Below, piece after piece: positions 40,065 through 49,060 of a stretch of 51,748 nt of DNA (positions within the stretch are counted from its first letter, which is position 1; every line of letters starts with the position of its first letter). The stretch is from Paludibacteraceae bacterium. Its GTDB lineage: Bacteria > Bacteroidota > Bacteroidia > Bacteroidales > Paludibacteraceae. The notes under the pieces are model-generated. The model worked only from the letters and a program-made list of their open reading frames with translations. It was not told the origin of the DNA and did not search any database. A program made the position numbers and the translations under genes. The stretch is taken from contig JAKSKZ010000023.1 in assembly GCA_024401475.1 (NCBI GenBank), positions 1-51,748 of the forward strand, read 5' to 3'.

Positions 40065-41891
40065 TTATCCGAAAAGTGTCTTGATCAAGTCGTTGCGTCC
40101 TATTTTCCGTAGGTCATTGATGATTTGTTTCTTGAACTCGGGTTTATACCAGAAGAAGAATTTGCGTTGGTCGAGTTTCTCTTGCGGATTGCGTGGCGTC
40201 CAAACTTTCTCCAAAGTGTAAGGGTGGATGCCCGTGTAATAGATTTCGGTGGAGAGTGTCATGGGCGTTGGCGTGAAGTCTTGTACCTGTTCCAAACGGA
40301 AATTTAGTTTCTTGGTTTTGCATGCGAGTTCGGCCATGTCTTCCTGTCTGCAACCTGGGTGGCTGGATATGAAATAAGGAATGATTTGTTGGTTCAAACC
40401 GTTCTTTTTGTTGATTTGGTCGAAGATGCGTACAAAAAGTTCGAAGAGTGAGAAGGATGGCTTTCTCATCATATTTAGCACGTTGTCTGAGGTGTGCTCG
40501 GGGGCAACTTTCAAGCGTCCAGACACATGTTTGGTAATTAATTCTTCGGCATATTTTTGATGACTTTGGTTCACCTTTTCGTCGCTGTCTTTGTTCAAAA
40601 TGATGTCGTAGCGCACCCCACTTCCGATAAAGGATTTCTTGATGCCGGGAATGTTGTCAACCTTCTTGTATAGTTCGATGAGTCGGGAGTGATTTGTGTC
40701 CAAATTTTTGCAGATGACGGGATGGATGCATGAATAGCGTTTGCATTTGGCACATTTTGACTCGTCACGTCCTTTCATGCCGTACATGTTGGCGGACGGA
40801 CCTCCCAAATCACTGAGGTATCCTTTGAATTCTGGATGCTCTTTTAGTCGTTCCACCTCTCTCAAGATGGATTCTTCCGTGCGCGAAACAATGTGCTTCC
40901 CTTGGTGGGCTGCAATGGCACAGAATGAGCATCCTCCAAAACAACCTCGGTGAATGTTGACGGAGAATTTTATCATCTCGTAGGCAGGGAATGTCTTGCC
41001 TTTGTATTTGGGATGAGGTTGCCATGTGTAAGGCAATTCAAACGATTCGTCGAGAGTCTTGCTGTCCATGGTTGGGAAGGGCGGGTTGATGACCACCGCT
41101 GATGTGTCGTCAATGGCTTGAATAAGTCTGTTGGCGTGCATCTTGTTGGACTCTTCCTCCACGACACGGAAATTCTTGGCTTGTTTCATCTTGTCCTTCA
41201 GGCACTCCTTATGGCTGAATAGCGTGAAAGTTTCCGCCTCTGGGTAGTCGGGGATCTCTTTCTTAGGTGCTATGTAAGCTGTTTGGGGGATATCCTTTAG
41301 GTCGTTTATTGTCTCGCCTTGTTTGAGGCGGGCTATGATATGCTTGAGCGGAAGTTCTCCCATTCCGTAGATGAGCAAGTCGGCATGGCAATCGGCCAAT
41401 ATGGTCGGCTTCAGTTCGTCGTCCCAATAGTCGTAATGGGTCACTCTTCTTAAAGAGGCTTCTATACCTCCAATGACGATAGGAACGTCGGGGAAGAGTT
41501 TCTTTAGAATGTTGCAATAGACGATGGTTGCTCGGTCTGGTCGAAAACCTGCCTTCCCATCGGGGGAGTAGGCGTCGTCGGAACGTAATCGTTTGTTCGC
41601 GGTGTAGTGGTTGACCATAGAGTCCATGCATCCTGCACTCACGGCGAAGAAATGGCGAGGGCGACCGAGTTTCTTGAAGTCACGAAGATCGTCTCTCCAG
41701 TTGGGTTGGGGTACGAGTGCAACTCTGAATCCTTCGTGTTCGATGATTCGACCCACGACGGCTCCTGCAAAAGATGGATGGTCTATGTAGGCATCGCCCG
41801 AAAAGAGAACGACATCCACCTCGTCCCATTTGCGGATTTCCAACTCCTTTTTAGTGGTTGGCAGGAAGTCTGTCAGTTGTACTTGTTTCAT
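40065..41891 (-). CDS. YgiQ-family radical SAM protein
   Basis: This 608-residue radical SAM enzyme belongs to the YgiQ (UPF0313) family. The N-terminal part carries the typical ISPT-like opening (QVQLTDFLPTTKKELEIRKWDEVDVVLFSG region) and a B12-binding-like segment (YGMGELPLKHII). The cluster cysteines are C317, C321 and C324 in RGCFGGCSFC. A second set of cysteines follows (CAKCKRYSC) near residue 390, and the C-terminus has the VAPEHTSDNVLNMM segment typical of the family. The reaction is unknown. The promoter is at 41954-41961; the upstream GH13 gene is stopped by a strong terminator. Confidence 0.93.
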   Translation of the reverse strand: MKQVQLTDFLPTTKKELEIRKWDEVDVVLFSGDAYIDHPSFAGAVVGRIIEHEGFRVALVPQPNWRDDLRDFKKLGRPRHFFAVSAGCMDSMVNHYTANKRLRSDDAYSPDGKAGFRPDRATIVYCNILKKLFPDVPIVIGGIEASLRRVTHYDYWDDELKPTILADCHADLLIYGMGELPLKHIIARLKQGETINDLKDIPQTAYIAPKKEIPDYPEAETFTLFSHKECLKDKMKQAKNFRVVEEESNKMHANRLIQAIDDTSAVVINPPFPTMDSKTLDESFELPYTWQPHPKYKGKTFPAYEMIKFSVNIHRGCFGGCSFCAIAAHQGKHIVSRTEESILREVERLKEHPEFKGYLSDLGGPSANMYGMKGRDESKCAKCKRYSCIHPVICKNLDTNHSRLIELYKKVDNIPGIKKSFIGSGVRYDIILNKDSDEKVNQSHQKYAEELITKHVSGRLKVAPEHTSDNVLNMMRKPSFSLFELFVRIFDQINKKNGLNQQIIPYFISSHPGCRQEDMAELACKTKKLNFRLEQVQDFTPTPMTLSTEIYYTGIHPYTLEKVWTPRNPQEKLDQRKFFFWYKPEFKKQIINDLRKIGRNDLIKTLFG

Positions 41892-41953
41892 GACCTAATT
41901 GGTTGTATAATGAGAGATTTATCAAACGTGAATTTCAAAATCCGCTGTTTCTG

Positions 41954-41961
41954 CAAACTTA
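41954..41961 (-). promoter_or_regulatory. -7 element of the YgiQ gene
   Basis: The minus strand reads TAAGTTTG, 63 nt before the ATG. Confidence 0.55.
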
Positions 41962-42017
41962 CAAAAAAAAGGTCGTTTTTCGTCGTTTGAATATTGGGCA
42001 ATTCGTGCCTTTTTATC

Positions 42018-42058
42018 AAAAAAAACGGACATGCCGACAATTGTCAGTATGTCCGTTT
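42018..42058 (-). terminator. Terminator of the GH13 gene
   Basis: AAACGGACAT (42023-42032) pairs with ATGTCCGTTT (42049-42058), with a small inner GACA/TGTC stem. The preceding A run (42018-42025) is a T tail on the minus strand, 20 nt after the GH13 stop. Confidence 0.9.
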
Positions 42059-42077
42059 GAATTTTCTATTGAGCAAA

Positions 42078-43769
42078 TTATGCTGTTTTGAATTTCAAGA
42101 TAACTCCCGATTCGCCTTTTACTGTTACTTCGAACGGAGTTTCGACAGAAAGTGCAGCTTTGATCTTTTCTCCCGAAAGGAGGTCTGTAATCGTTTGCTC
42201 TTTGCCCGATTTCATTTCGAAATAGTCGAAGGCGTGTTGAGGAATATTTACCTTGATCTCTGCGTCGTTTGCATCGAAGTTTGCGATGATGAGCAATCCC
42301 TCCTTGCCTGCTTTTCTCATGAATGCGTATTGACGACCTGAATTGAAGTTCGGATTGTCGTAGTTGACATACATGAGGTCGAAGAATAGACCTTCCGAAA
42401 TGGCCTTCTCTGACCCACAAACATTGAGTAGTTTCTTGTAGAAGTTGCGTAGTTCCTTCTGGTCCTTATCCAGCTTTCCTCCGTCGAACTTACCGTTGTT
42501 GTTCCACTTTTGAAGAGAATCGACTGCCCAATAGTCGAAGATTGTTGTGCGTCCGTCTCGGCCGCTGAAGCCCTCTTCGTCCATGCCTCTTTCTCCGAAC
42601 TCTTGGCCGCTGTATATCATGACAGGACCTTGACTCATGGTGGCTGATATAATCATGGCAGGAAGTGCACGCTTCCCGTTTCCTGCAAAGAAATCAGAGG
42701 CGATGCGTTGCTCGTCGTGGTTCTCCAAGAAGTTGAGCATGTTGTCTTTGATGTCGCCTAAGCGTTGCCAACAGTGCGTGATTCCGCCAGGATGTCCTTC
42801 TCCTTGGACGATGGCACGAAGGGTGTCATACAAGCCTACCTTGTCATATAAGTAGTCGAATTGACCTTCATGAATATATTTGTAATATTGATTAGGGTCG
42901 TATGTCTCAGCAATGAAAATGATCTTTTCGTTTTGCTTTTTGATTTGAGGAATCACCCAAGCCCAAAATTCGGAAGGCACCATTTCTGCCATGTCGCAGC
43001 GAAATCCGTCAACGCCCAAACTGGTCCAGAAGCCGAGGATTTCAGCCATCTTCAACCAAGTCTCAGGAGTGGTTGAGAAATCCTTGTATTGGTAGTTGTG
43101 GTAGTCCACTCCGTAGTTTAGTTTTACGGTTTCATACCAATCGTAATTGGACGGATTGTTTCCGAAATAGTCGTTTCCTGTAGCCTTTGCGGGATATTCC
43201 ACGTATGGATCGTCGCCTTCGTAGGCTTTGATGCGTGGTTCGAAATTTTGTCCTGGCAAATAGTAGAAGTTGTTGTTTCTGTCAAAGAAAACCTCTTGAA
43301 TGTCGTTTTCTCCCAAATCCTTTACTCCCTTTGGCTTGGCATCCGATTTATATTGGCGAGCCACGTGGTTTGGAACGAAGTCCATAATCACCTTCATGCC
43401 TGCTTTGTGCGTGCGTTGGATCAAGGCTTTATATTCGTTCATTCTCTCCTTCACGTTGTTGGCCAAGTCTGGATCTACATCGTAGTAGTCTTTGATGGCG
43501 TAAGGGGAGCCGGCTTTGCCTTTTACGACGAAAGGGTGGTCTTTGGCGATGCCTTCCTTTGTGTAATCGGTTTGTGTGGCGTGTTCAATGACACCTGTGT
43601 ACCAAATGTGTGTGGCACCCAAATCTTTGATCTCCTTCAATGCTTTTTCTGTGAAGTCGTCAAACTTTCCACATCCATTTTCTTTGATAGACCCGTTTTG
43701 TGTTAGTTGCGTGTTCTTATTTCCAAATAAACGGGGCAAAACTTGGTATATGACAATTTTCTCGCTCAT
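42078..43769 (-). CDS. Cytoplasmic GH13 alpha-amylase family enzyme
   Basis: This 563-residue glycoside hydrolase acts on alpha-1,4-glucans. There is no signal peptide, so it should act on internal glycogen or imported oligosaccharides. The GH13 conserved regions are complete: DFVPNH (130-135), GFRCDMAEM with nucleophile D259, IAETYD with acid/base E288, and LENHDE with D352. Domain B is extended (residues 137-225). A C-terminal beta domain (from about 480) ends GVILKFKTA. The subfamily cannot be settled by eye. It is a single gene with a weak -7-like TAATTTAG near 43792-43799 and a strong terminator; no sus genes are adjacent. Confidence 0.93.
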   Translation of the reverse strand: MSEKIVIYQVLPRLFGNKNTQLTQNGSIKENGCGKFDDFTEKALKEIKDLGATHIWYTGVIEHATQTDYTKEGIAKDHPFVVKGKAGSPYAIKDYYDVDPDLANNVKERMNEYKALIQRTHKAGMKVIMDFVPNHVARQYKSDAKPKGVKDLGENDIQEVFFDRNNNFYYLPGQNFEPRIKAYEGDDPYVEYPAKATGNDYFGNNPSNYDWYETVKLNYGVDYHNYQYKDFSTTPETWLKMAEILGFWTSLGVDGFRCDMAEMVPSEFWAWVIPQIKKQNEKIIFIAETYDPNQYYKYIHEGQFDYLYDKVGLYDTLRAIVQGEGHPGGITHCWQRLGDIKDNMLNFLENHDEQRIASDFFAGNGKRALPAMIISATMSQGPVMIYSGQEFGERGMDEEGFSGRDGRTTIFDYWAVDSLQKWNNNGKFDGGKLDKDQKELRNFYKKLLNVCGSEKAISEGLFFDLMYVNYDNPNFNSGRQYAFMRKAGKEGLLIIANFDANDAEIKVNIPQHAFDYFEMKSGKEQTITDLLSGEKIKAALSVETPFEVTVKGESGVILKFKTA

Positions 43770-43997
43770 TTCAGTTGTTTTTAATTTGCCTCTAAATTAC
43801 AGAAAAAAGTGCAACGATTAAAAAGGTTTGGATGATTTTTATCAACCGATAAGTTCTAATTTGAAAAAAAATGTCATTCTCTTCGTCGTTTGTAATTGTA
43901 TGGTAATTAATGTAGGATTCTTTAGGGATTATTTGTCTTTTGCATTGTTTGCCATTGGCTTTATCAACATTGATAATGTCTATAACCTTAAGCTCCT

Positions 43998-44018
43998 AAC
44001 TCTTAATTCTCAACTCTT
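43998..44018 (-). repeat. Heptad AAGARTT repeats after the Xre gene
   Basis: The minus strand carries AAGAGTT, GAGAATT and AAGAGTT in tandem, overlapping the TAA stop of the Xre antitoxin. It belongs to the same heptad family as at 45414-45459 and 45719-45746. The spacer between this point and the GH13 start shows nothing else. Confidence 0.6.
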
Positions 44019-44328
44019 ATACGAATTCGGGTATAAATCTAATTCCTAGAGCTGATGCTAATTTGAAAAAGCTGGACATTTGAATATCTGCTACGCCTCT
44101 TTCTACTCTAGAGATGTATGTTCTTTTGGAATTGACAAGAACTGCTAAATCTTCTTGCGTCATATTTAGTGATTTTCTGCGTTCTTTTAGTAATTCTCCG
44201 AAATACCAAGCTGCGCAGTCTGCATCAAAAGCCATACGTTGGGATGTTCCATTTTCTCCATATTTTTCGTCTAGTAGGCTGTCTGCTGTCTTTAGTTGTT
44301 TTAGTTTATCTGTATTTAACTTTCTCAT
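44017..44328 (-). CDS. Xre-family helix-turn-helix antitoxin
   Basis: This 103-residue protein has a single Cro/C1-type helix-turn-helix at about residues 50-100: LLKERRKSLNMTQEDLAVLVNSKRTYISRVERGVADI. It overlaps the toxin gene upstream by 4 nt (ATGA on the minus strand). Toxin-first order with an Xre partner is the HigBA/RelE-Xre arrangement. As usual for these, it should bind and neutralise the toxin and repress the shared promoter. The N-terminal 45 residues (LKTADSLLDEKYGENGTSQRM) probably contact the toxin. Confidence 0.88.
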   Translation of the reverse strand: MRKLNTDKLKQLKTADSLLDEKYGENGTSQRMAFDADCAAWYFGELLKERRKSLNMTQEDLAVLVNSKRTYISRVERGVADIQMSSFFKLASALGIRFIPEFV

Positions 44329-44684
44329 ATTTCTTCGTATTTATTGATTATTTGTTCCGCAATTTTCAAGTTCTTCTTGTAATCTTTTGTTGACTTCTTT
44401 AAAAATGAATTTAATAAAAGCACTTGTGTTGCATTTATAATGTTATCGTGATTAATCGCTAAAATAATAGAACGATATTCGTTGGATCCAATGGAAACTC
44501 TCATCTCGTAGAAATCTGTCTCTTCTAGTTTTTTTATGAATTTTGTGCTAGGCACAGGTTCTGTCCTTAAAATGTTCATCACATAATCAAACTTTTTTTG
44601 AACTTGTGAACTTAGCTTTTGATAGTAGTCTAAAAATTCATTTGACAATAACAGATTTCTTAAGATTTTTTTTTTCTCTTCCAT
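44325..44684 (-). CDS. RelE/HigB-like toxin
   Basis: This 119-residue protein resembles the RelE/ParE superfamily toxins of HigB type: a helical N-terminus (FLDYYQKLSSQVQKKFDYVMNILR), then strands FIKKLEETDFYEMRVSIGSNEYRSIILAINHDNIINATQVLLLNSFLKKSTKDYK. The R-x-S/Y and FxKKSxKDY elements fit mRNA interferases that cut mRNA on the ribosome. It precedes and overlaps the Xre gene, and a TACATTTG -7 element (44704-44711) lies 20 nt before the ATG. Toxicity is inferred from family and layout. Confidence 0.87.
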   Translation of the reverse strand: MEEKKKILRNLLLSNEFLDYYQKLSSQVQKKFDYVMNILRTEPVPSTKFIKKLEETDFYEMRVSIGSNEYRSIILAINHDNIINATQVLLLNSFLKKSTKDYKKNLKIAEQIINKYEEI

Positions 44685-44703
44685 TTTTCTCTCGTTCTTG
44701 TCG

Positions 44704-44711
44704 CAAATGTA
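44704..44711 (-). promoter_or_regulatory. -7 element of the toxin-antitoxin operon
   Basis: The minus strand reads TACATTTG, 20 nt before the toxin ATG. Confidence 0.65.
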
Positions 44712-44753
44712 ACTAATTAGTTTCGTTTTTGCAATAAGAATGACTATTAATTT

Positions 44754-45407
44754 CTAAAACAACTCCAACTGTTTGCTGCTGGTTTCTTCTGTTCGGCAGA
44801 TGTTTGCTACAGGACAGATTTCGCATTTTGGGGCCTCAAATGTGCAGATTCTTCTGCCGAGAAGAGTGAGCCGGTTGGATTCTTCAATCCATCGGTTGCG
44901 TTCGATGATAGAGCATAGTTCTCGTTCAATGCCTTCGGGGGTGGTCGCAGCTGCAATTCTCAGTCGTTGGCTGACGCGTGCAACGTGCGTGTCTACCGTG
45001 ATGGCTGGCTTGTGAAATGCTTGCGATAGAATGGCGTTGGCTGATTTCCTCCCTATGCCTGGCAATTTTTGCAAGTCGGCTTCGTTCCATGGGATTTCTC
45101 CTCCGAAATTTTCAACAACCATCTTGGCTGCTTCAATCAGGTATTTGACTTTGTTCTCTGCGTAGGTTACAGCCGATATTTGTTTGTACAAATCCTCTTC
45201 GTTGGCATTGGCTAACGTTATGATTGTTGGGTAACGAAGAAATATGCCGGGCGTGATCTCGTTGACCAACTTGTCCGTACATCGGGCGGCAAGCGTGATG
45301 GCTACCATCAACTGGTAGGGCGACTGAAAATCTAATTCGTATTCAGCCTTCGGGAATGCTTCCTCCAATAGTGGGGAAATCTTTGCAAATCGTTCTTTTC
45401 GTGACAC
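44754..45407 (-). CDS. nth: Endonuclease III
   Basis: Nth removes oxidised pyrimidines from DNA and nicks the resulting abasic site. The 217-residue protein has the HhH motif LPGIGRKSANAIL with catalytic Lys K121, catalytic Asp D139 in VDTHVARVSQRL, and a [4Fe-4S] cluster spaced C188-X6-C195-X2-C198-X5-C204 (CTFEAPKCEICPVANIC). The start is GTG (on the plus strand, CAC at 45405-45407), the residues MSRKERF then match the usual N-terminus. Six heptad repeats lie 7 nt upstream of the start and could affect expression. No -7 element was recognised. Confidence 0.95.
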   Translation of the reverse strand: MSRKERFAKISPLLEEAFPKAEYELDFQSPYQLMVAITLAARCTDKLVNEITPGIFLRYPTIITLANANEEDLYKQISAVTYAENKVKYLIEAAKMVVENFGGEIPWNEADLQKLPGIGRKSANAILSQAFHKPAITVDTHVARVSQRLRIAAATTPEGIERELCSIIERNRWIEESNRLTLLGRRICTFEAPKCEICPVANICRTEETSSKQLELF

Positions 45408-45413
45408 GCTTTT

Positions 45414-45459
45414 AATTAAGAATTAAGAATTAAGAATCAAGAATCAAGAATCAAGAATT
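45414..45459 (+). repeat. Six tandem heptads upstream of nth
   Basis: Three AATTAAG units (45414-45434) are followed by three AATCAAG units (45435-45455) and then AATT. The two variants are sorted into blocks rather than mixed. The array begins 7 nt upstream of the nth GTG. Confidence 0.9.
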
Positions 45460-45540
45460 TCTTTTCTATTGCATCATCCCCCCAGTGCCGAAGGTGCGAT
45501 ACGTAATAGCGTAGTCCGCCAGGGCTATGGTTGATTATGT

Positions 45541-45562
45541 CGGGCCAATCCTTTGTGTTTGC
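45541..45562. repeat. Degenerate copy of the CAATCCCTTGTGGTTGCC repeat
   Basis: GGCCAATCCTTTGTGTTTGCC resembles the intergenic repeat at 48608-48636 and 51709-51737. It lies in the otherwise gene-free spacer between nth and valS (45408-45737). Confidence 0.55.
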
Positions 45563-45620
45563 CATTTTTTTTGTGGTTGGTTCGGACATAAGGCGTATGT
45601 TTTTATCCATTTCATCGTAT

Positions 45621-45653
45621 AAAAAAGAGACGCCACGACGTGACGCCTCTTTT
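45621..45653 (-). terminator. Terminator region of valS
   Basis: AAAAGAGACGCCAC (45623-45636) pairs with GTGACGCCTCTTTT (45640-45653) at 12 of 14 positions around a 3-nt loop. The A run at 45620-45626 provides a T tail on the minus strand and the T run on the right serves the plus strand. It lies about 85 nt after valS. Confidence 0.8.
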
Positions 45654-45718
45654 GGTGATGTTTTAAAGCTTAACTCTTGAATAAGAAGCGTGATGCTATT
45701 CCAAGTGTGTAAGCCTTA

Positions 45719-45746
45719 AATTCTTAATTCTTAACTCTTAATTCTT
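45719..45746 (-). repeat. Four heptads overlapping the valS stop
   Basis: On the minus strand AAGAATT, AAGAGTT, AAGAATT and AAGAATT run in tandem. The first unit contains the last valS codons and stop (AAG-AAT-TAA). The array is inverted relative to the one at 45414-45459. Confidence 0.85.
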
Positions 45747-48437
45747 ACCTAATTTAGCGATGTTCTCTTTCAATGTGGCAATCTTGCTCTCGGCGTCGGC
45801 TTTCTTCTTACGCTCGTTTTCAACGACTTCTGGTTTTGCGTTGGCTACGAATTTCTCGTTGCCGAGTTTCTTGTTGACTGAGATAAGGAATCCTTCCAAA
45901 TATTTGATTTCATCCTCCATCTTCTTGATTTCTTCTTCTACATTGACATTGTTGCCAAGAGGGATAGAAATCTCGATGGTTCCTACCATGAAAGTGGCTG
46001 TTGCTCCGTCGAGGTTGGCTGTAGCCTTCTCGATTTTGCTTACATTGGCCAACTTCTCGATGATGGCGTTGTTCTTCTCGTCGAGTTCGCCCTTATAGAA
46101 CATCTCGAATGCCTCGCGTGGGCTGATGCCCTTTTCGGCACGGATGTTACGGATGCCAGCGATGATCTCCTTTGTGGATTCCATGCGGTTGATATTCTTC
46201 TCGCAGAAATCTTCTGCCTTAGGCAACAGGCTGACCATGATGCTGTCTTTTATGTCGCGGTCTTTGATGGCTTGATAAAGCTCCTCTGTGATGAACGGCA
46301 TGAATGGGTGGAGCAACTTCAACAAAGTCTCGAAGTAGTTGAGAGTTGTCTCGTATGTTACCTTGTCGATTGGTTGTTGGTAGGCTGGCTTCACCATCTC
46401 CAAATACCAAGAAGAGAACTCGTCCCAGAAGAGTTTGTAAACGGCCATCAAAGCGTCGCTGATACGATATTTTTCGAAGCAGTCGTTAATCTCGGCGATG
46501 GTCTTGTTGAGTTGCATGCCAAACCACTTAGTGGCGATCTTAGCAGAGGCTGGTTGCTCCAATTGCTCGTTTACTTCCCATCCTTTGACAAGACGGAAGG
46601 CGTTCCAAATCTTGTTGTTGAAGTTACGACCCTGCTCACAAAGAGCCTCGTCGAACAAAATATCATTACCTGCTGGTGCAGAAAGCATCATACCCATACG
46701 TACTCCGTCGGCACCAAACTTCTCGATCAAGCCAAGAGGATCAGGCGAGTTACCAAGAGACTTAGACATCTTACGTCCAATCTTATCACGAACGATACCT
46801 GTGAAGTATACATTCTTGAATGGCATCTTGCCCTCGTACTCATAACCAGCCATGATCATACGTGCTACCCAGAAGAAGATGATATCCGGACCAGTCACAA
46901 GGTCGGATGTTGGATAGTAGTATTTGATCTCCTCGTTGCCTGGGTTGTTGATTCCGTCGAACAAAGAGATTGGCCACAACCAAGATGAGAACCATGTGTC
47001 AAGAGCATCCTCGTCGCGAACCAACTGATCTGCAGTGATATTCTCGTAACCTGCAATCTTTTTAGCCTTTGCCAAAGCATCCTCAACTGTTAGAGCGACG
47101 ACGAATTTCTCCTCTGCACCCTCAGCTGTAGGCAAGAAATATGCTGGAATTCTATGTCCCCACCACAACTGACGAGAGATACACCAATCCTGGATATTCT
47201 CCAACCAGTTCTTATATGTCGACACATATTTAGATGGATAGAATTTCAACTCACCGTTTACAACTGGTGGAAGAGCGATGTCAGCGAAGTGCTGCATTGA
47301 AAGGAACCACTGCTTGCAAAGACGAGGCTCTACAGCTGTGTCCTGATTACGCTCTGAATATCCTACCTTATTATCATAATCCTCGACCTTCTCAAGCAAT
47401 CCTGCATTTCCTAAGTCGACGGCGATCTGCTTACGAACGACGAATCTGTCTTGACCAACGTACATGCCGGCAGCCTCTGAAATTGTTCCGTCTGCATTGA
47501 AGATGTCGATAGTCTCAAGACCGTGAGTCTTACCAAGTGCGTAGTCGTTAACGTCGTGAGCAGGAGTAACCTTCAAACATCCGGTACCGAATTCAACGTC
47601 TACGTAGCGGTCCTCGATCACAGGAATCACTCTATTTACCAATGGAACGATCACCTTGTGACCCTTCAACCACTGATTCTTAGGATCCTTTGGATTGATA
47701 CACATAGCTGTATCACCCATGATTGTCTCAGGACGAGTTGTAGCGACGACAGCGTAGTAGCCCTTCTCGTCCTTGTGAAGAACTTCACCTTCCTCACCAG
47801 TAGGCTTAACTGCCGCACTATCCTGCACATAATATTTTAGATAGTATAGCTTGCTCTTCTCCTCACGGTAGATAACCTCCTCCGTAGAAAGCACTGTCTG
47901 AGCCTTAGGATCCCAGTTTACCATACGAAGACCACGGTAGATCAAACCCTTGTCGTAAAGGTCAACGAAAACCTTAAGCACCGACTCAGATCTCTTCTCA
48001 TCCATAGTGAACGCAGTACGGTTCCAGTCGCAAGAAGCACCAAGTTTCTTAAGCTGCTCAAGGATGATACCACCGTGCTTTCTTGTCCAGTCCCAAGCGT
48101 GACCAAGGAACTGCTCACGAGTAAGATCCTTCTTCTTGATACCCTCGCTAGCAAGTTTGTTTACAACCTTAGCCTCAGTAGCGATAGAAGCGTGGTCAGT
48201 ACCAGGGACCCAAAGAGCGTTCTTGCCCATCATTCTTGCGCGGCGCACAAGGATATCCTGGATAGTATTGTTAAGCATGTGGCCCATGTGGAGCACACCT
48301 GTCACATTTGGTGGAGGGATAACGATAGTATAAGGTTCTCTTCCGTCAGGCTTACTGCTGAAGAAGCCGTTCTCCATCCAATACTGGTACCATTTCGACT
48401 CTACATCGGTCGGATTGTACTTGCTTGCCAATTCCAT
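45738..48437 (-). CDS. valS: Valyl-tRNA synthetase
   Basis: ValS charges tRNA-Val and edits mischarged Thr-tRNA. At 899 residues it has full length for the family. The class I signature is [16 protein letters not shown] (HMGH at 50-53), KMSKS appears in [17 protein letters not shown], and the editing domain includes [12 protein letters not shown] and [16 protein letters not shown]. The anticodon-binding domain and a C-terminal coiled coil ([22 protein letters not shown]) complete it. Codon use is enriched in C-ending two-fold codons compared with neighbours, as expected for a highly expressed gene. The end of the gene overlaps heptad repeats. Confidence 0.97.
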   Translation of the reverse strand: MELASKYNPTDVESKWYQYWMENGFFSSKPDGREPYTIVIPPPNVTGVLHMGHMLNNTIQDILVRRARMMGKNALWVPGTDHASIATEAKVVNKLASEGIKKKDLTREQFLGHAWDWTRKHGGIILEQLKKLGASCDWNRTAFTMDEKRSESVLKVFVDLYDKGLIYRGLRMVNWDPKAQTVLSTEEVIYREEKSKLYYLKYYVQDSAAVKPTGEEGEVLHKDEKGYYAVVATTRPETIMGDTAMCINPKDPKNQWLKGHKVIVPLVNRVIPVIEDRYVDVEFGTGCLKVTPAHDVNDYALGKTHGLETIDIFNADGTISEAAGMYVGQDRFVVRKQIAVDLGNAGLLEKVEDYDNKVGYSERNQDTAVEPRLCKQWFLSMQHFADIALPPVVNGELKFYPSKYVSTYKNWLENIQDWCISRQLWWGHRIPAYFLPTAEGAEEKFVVALTVEDALAKAKKIAGYENITADQLVRDEDALDTWFSSWLWPISLFDGINNPGNEEIKYYYPTSDLVTGPDIIFFWVARMIMAGYEYEGKMPFKNVYFTGIVRDKIGRKMSKSLGNSPDPLGLIEKFGADGVRMGMMLSAPAGNDILFDEALCEQGRNFNNKIWNAFRLVKGWEVNEQLEQPASAKIATKWFGMQLNKTIAEINDCFEKYRISDALMAVYKLFWDEFSSWYLEMVKPAYQQPIDKVTYETTLNYFETLLKLLHPFMPFITEELYQAIKDRDIKDSIMVSLLPKAEDFCEKNINRMESTKEIIAGIRNIRAEKGISPREAFEMFYKGELDEKNNAIIEKLANVSKIEKATANLDGATATFMVGTIEISIPLGNNVNVEEEIKKMEDEIKYLEGFLISVNKKLGNEKFVANAKPEVVENERKKKADAESKIATLKENIAKLGKN

Positions 48438-48490
48438 ATTGTTCTATTATTTATTATATGTATCTAATTATATTCTTGTATTCCAATTTG

Positions 48491-48498
48491 CAAAAGTA
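48491..48498 (-). promoter_or_regulatory. valS promoter -7 element
   Basis: The minus strand reads TACTTTTG, 54 nt before the valS ATG. Confidence 0.65.
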
Positions 48499-48582
48499 CC
48501 AAAATTCTCCGAAACAAGCACGGAAAAAATATGAATTATGAATTAAGGGGTGTGAATTGGTGAAGGTGACGTCACCCATCGG

Positions 48583-48688
48583 AACCCCATCATCCCGTCG
48601 GGCCTCCGTAGGGGCAATCCCTTGTGGTTGCCCTTTGTCATTGAGGTTGGCACATTCCAAAATGGAGGCCAATCCCTTGTGGTTGGCA
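48583..48688 (+). repeat. Intergenic repeat with an exact inverted copy at the window end
   Basis: The 29 bp at 48608-48636 (GTAGGGGCAATCCC through TTGTGGTTGCCCTTT) are identical to the reverse complement of 51709-51737. A shorter copy of the core, CCAATCCCTTGTGGTTGG, follows at 48668-48685, and a CCCGTCGGG mini-hairpin precedes at 48594-48602. No gene is visible between the valS promoter and 48760. Confidence 0.85.
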
Positions 48689-48763
48689 GTCGACAATATC
48701 TATATTTTTTTTATTTTGTTGATAAAAAACGAGATAAATAGTGTTGGAAAGCAAAAATATGCC

Positions 48764-48771
48764 TATCTTTG
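48764..48771 (+). promoter_or_regulatory. -7 element of the peptide-fimbrillin cassette
   Basis: TATCTTTG matches TAnnTTTG, with TTG (48744-48746) 17 nt upstream. The leader to the ATG at 48835 is about 60 nt. Confidence 0.7.
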
Positions 48772-48834
48772 CACATTGAAAGTAGTGGTATGTCCACAAG
48801 ATAATTAATTGTGTCTAAATTAACTTATTATATT

Positions 48835-49041
48835 ATGAATATGGATGTAGTAAAGAATCAATTGTCTATTCCTTCTTATGAGAAGCCTGCAATGGAGGTG
48901 ATGTCGTTGGAGCTTGAGGAAGGTGTATTGACAGGAAGTCAAACTTATGAATTTAATATGAATAATTCTGTTAGTGATAACAGTGGTAATGGTACCGATT
49001 TCGGTGGTAACGATACTGGTACAAGTGATTTTTGGAATTAA
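48835..49041 (+). CDS. Small acidic peptide, unknown family
   Basis: The frame encodes 68 residues from the ATG at 48835 (a second ATG at 48841; an in-frame GTG at 48811 seems too early). It reads in two halves. The first (about 1-36) has the pattern SYEKPAMEVMSLELEEGVLTGSQ, seen in many short Bacteroidales peptides (Tyr-Glu-x-Pro ... Leu-Glu ... Leu-Ser/Gly-Ser). The second is Asn/Gly/Asp/Ser/Thr-rich (NNSVSDNSGNGTDFGGND) and ends DFWN. There is no signal peptide, lipobox or membrane helix. The shape suggests a leader plus core, as in secreted or modified peptides, but no processing enzyme is present. Two lipoprotein genes follow (19 nt and then 25 nt), so it is the first gene of their operon. 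Confidence 0.65.
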   Translation: MNMDVVKNQLSIPSYEKPAMEVMSLELEEGVLTGSQTYEFNMNNSVSDNSGNGTDFGGNDTGTSDFWN

Positions 49042-49060
49042 TAAAAACAACTCAGATAAA

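Noticed and set aside
45414..45459. Tandem heptads considered as a CRISPR-like array
   Set aside because: The units are 7 bp with no spacers; it is a simple tandem repeat.
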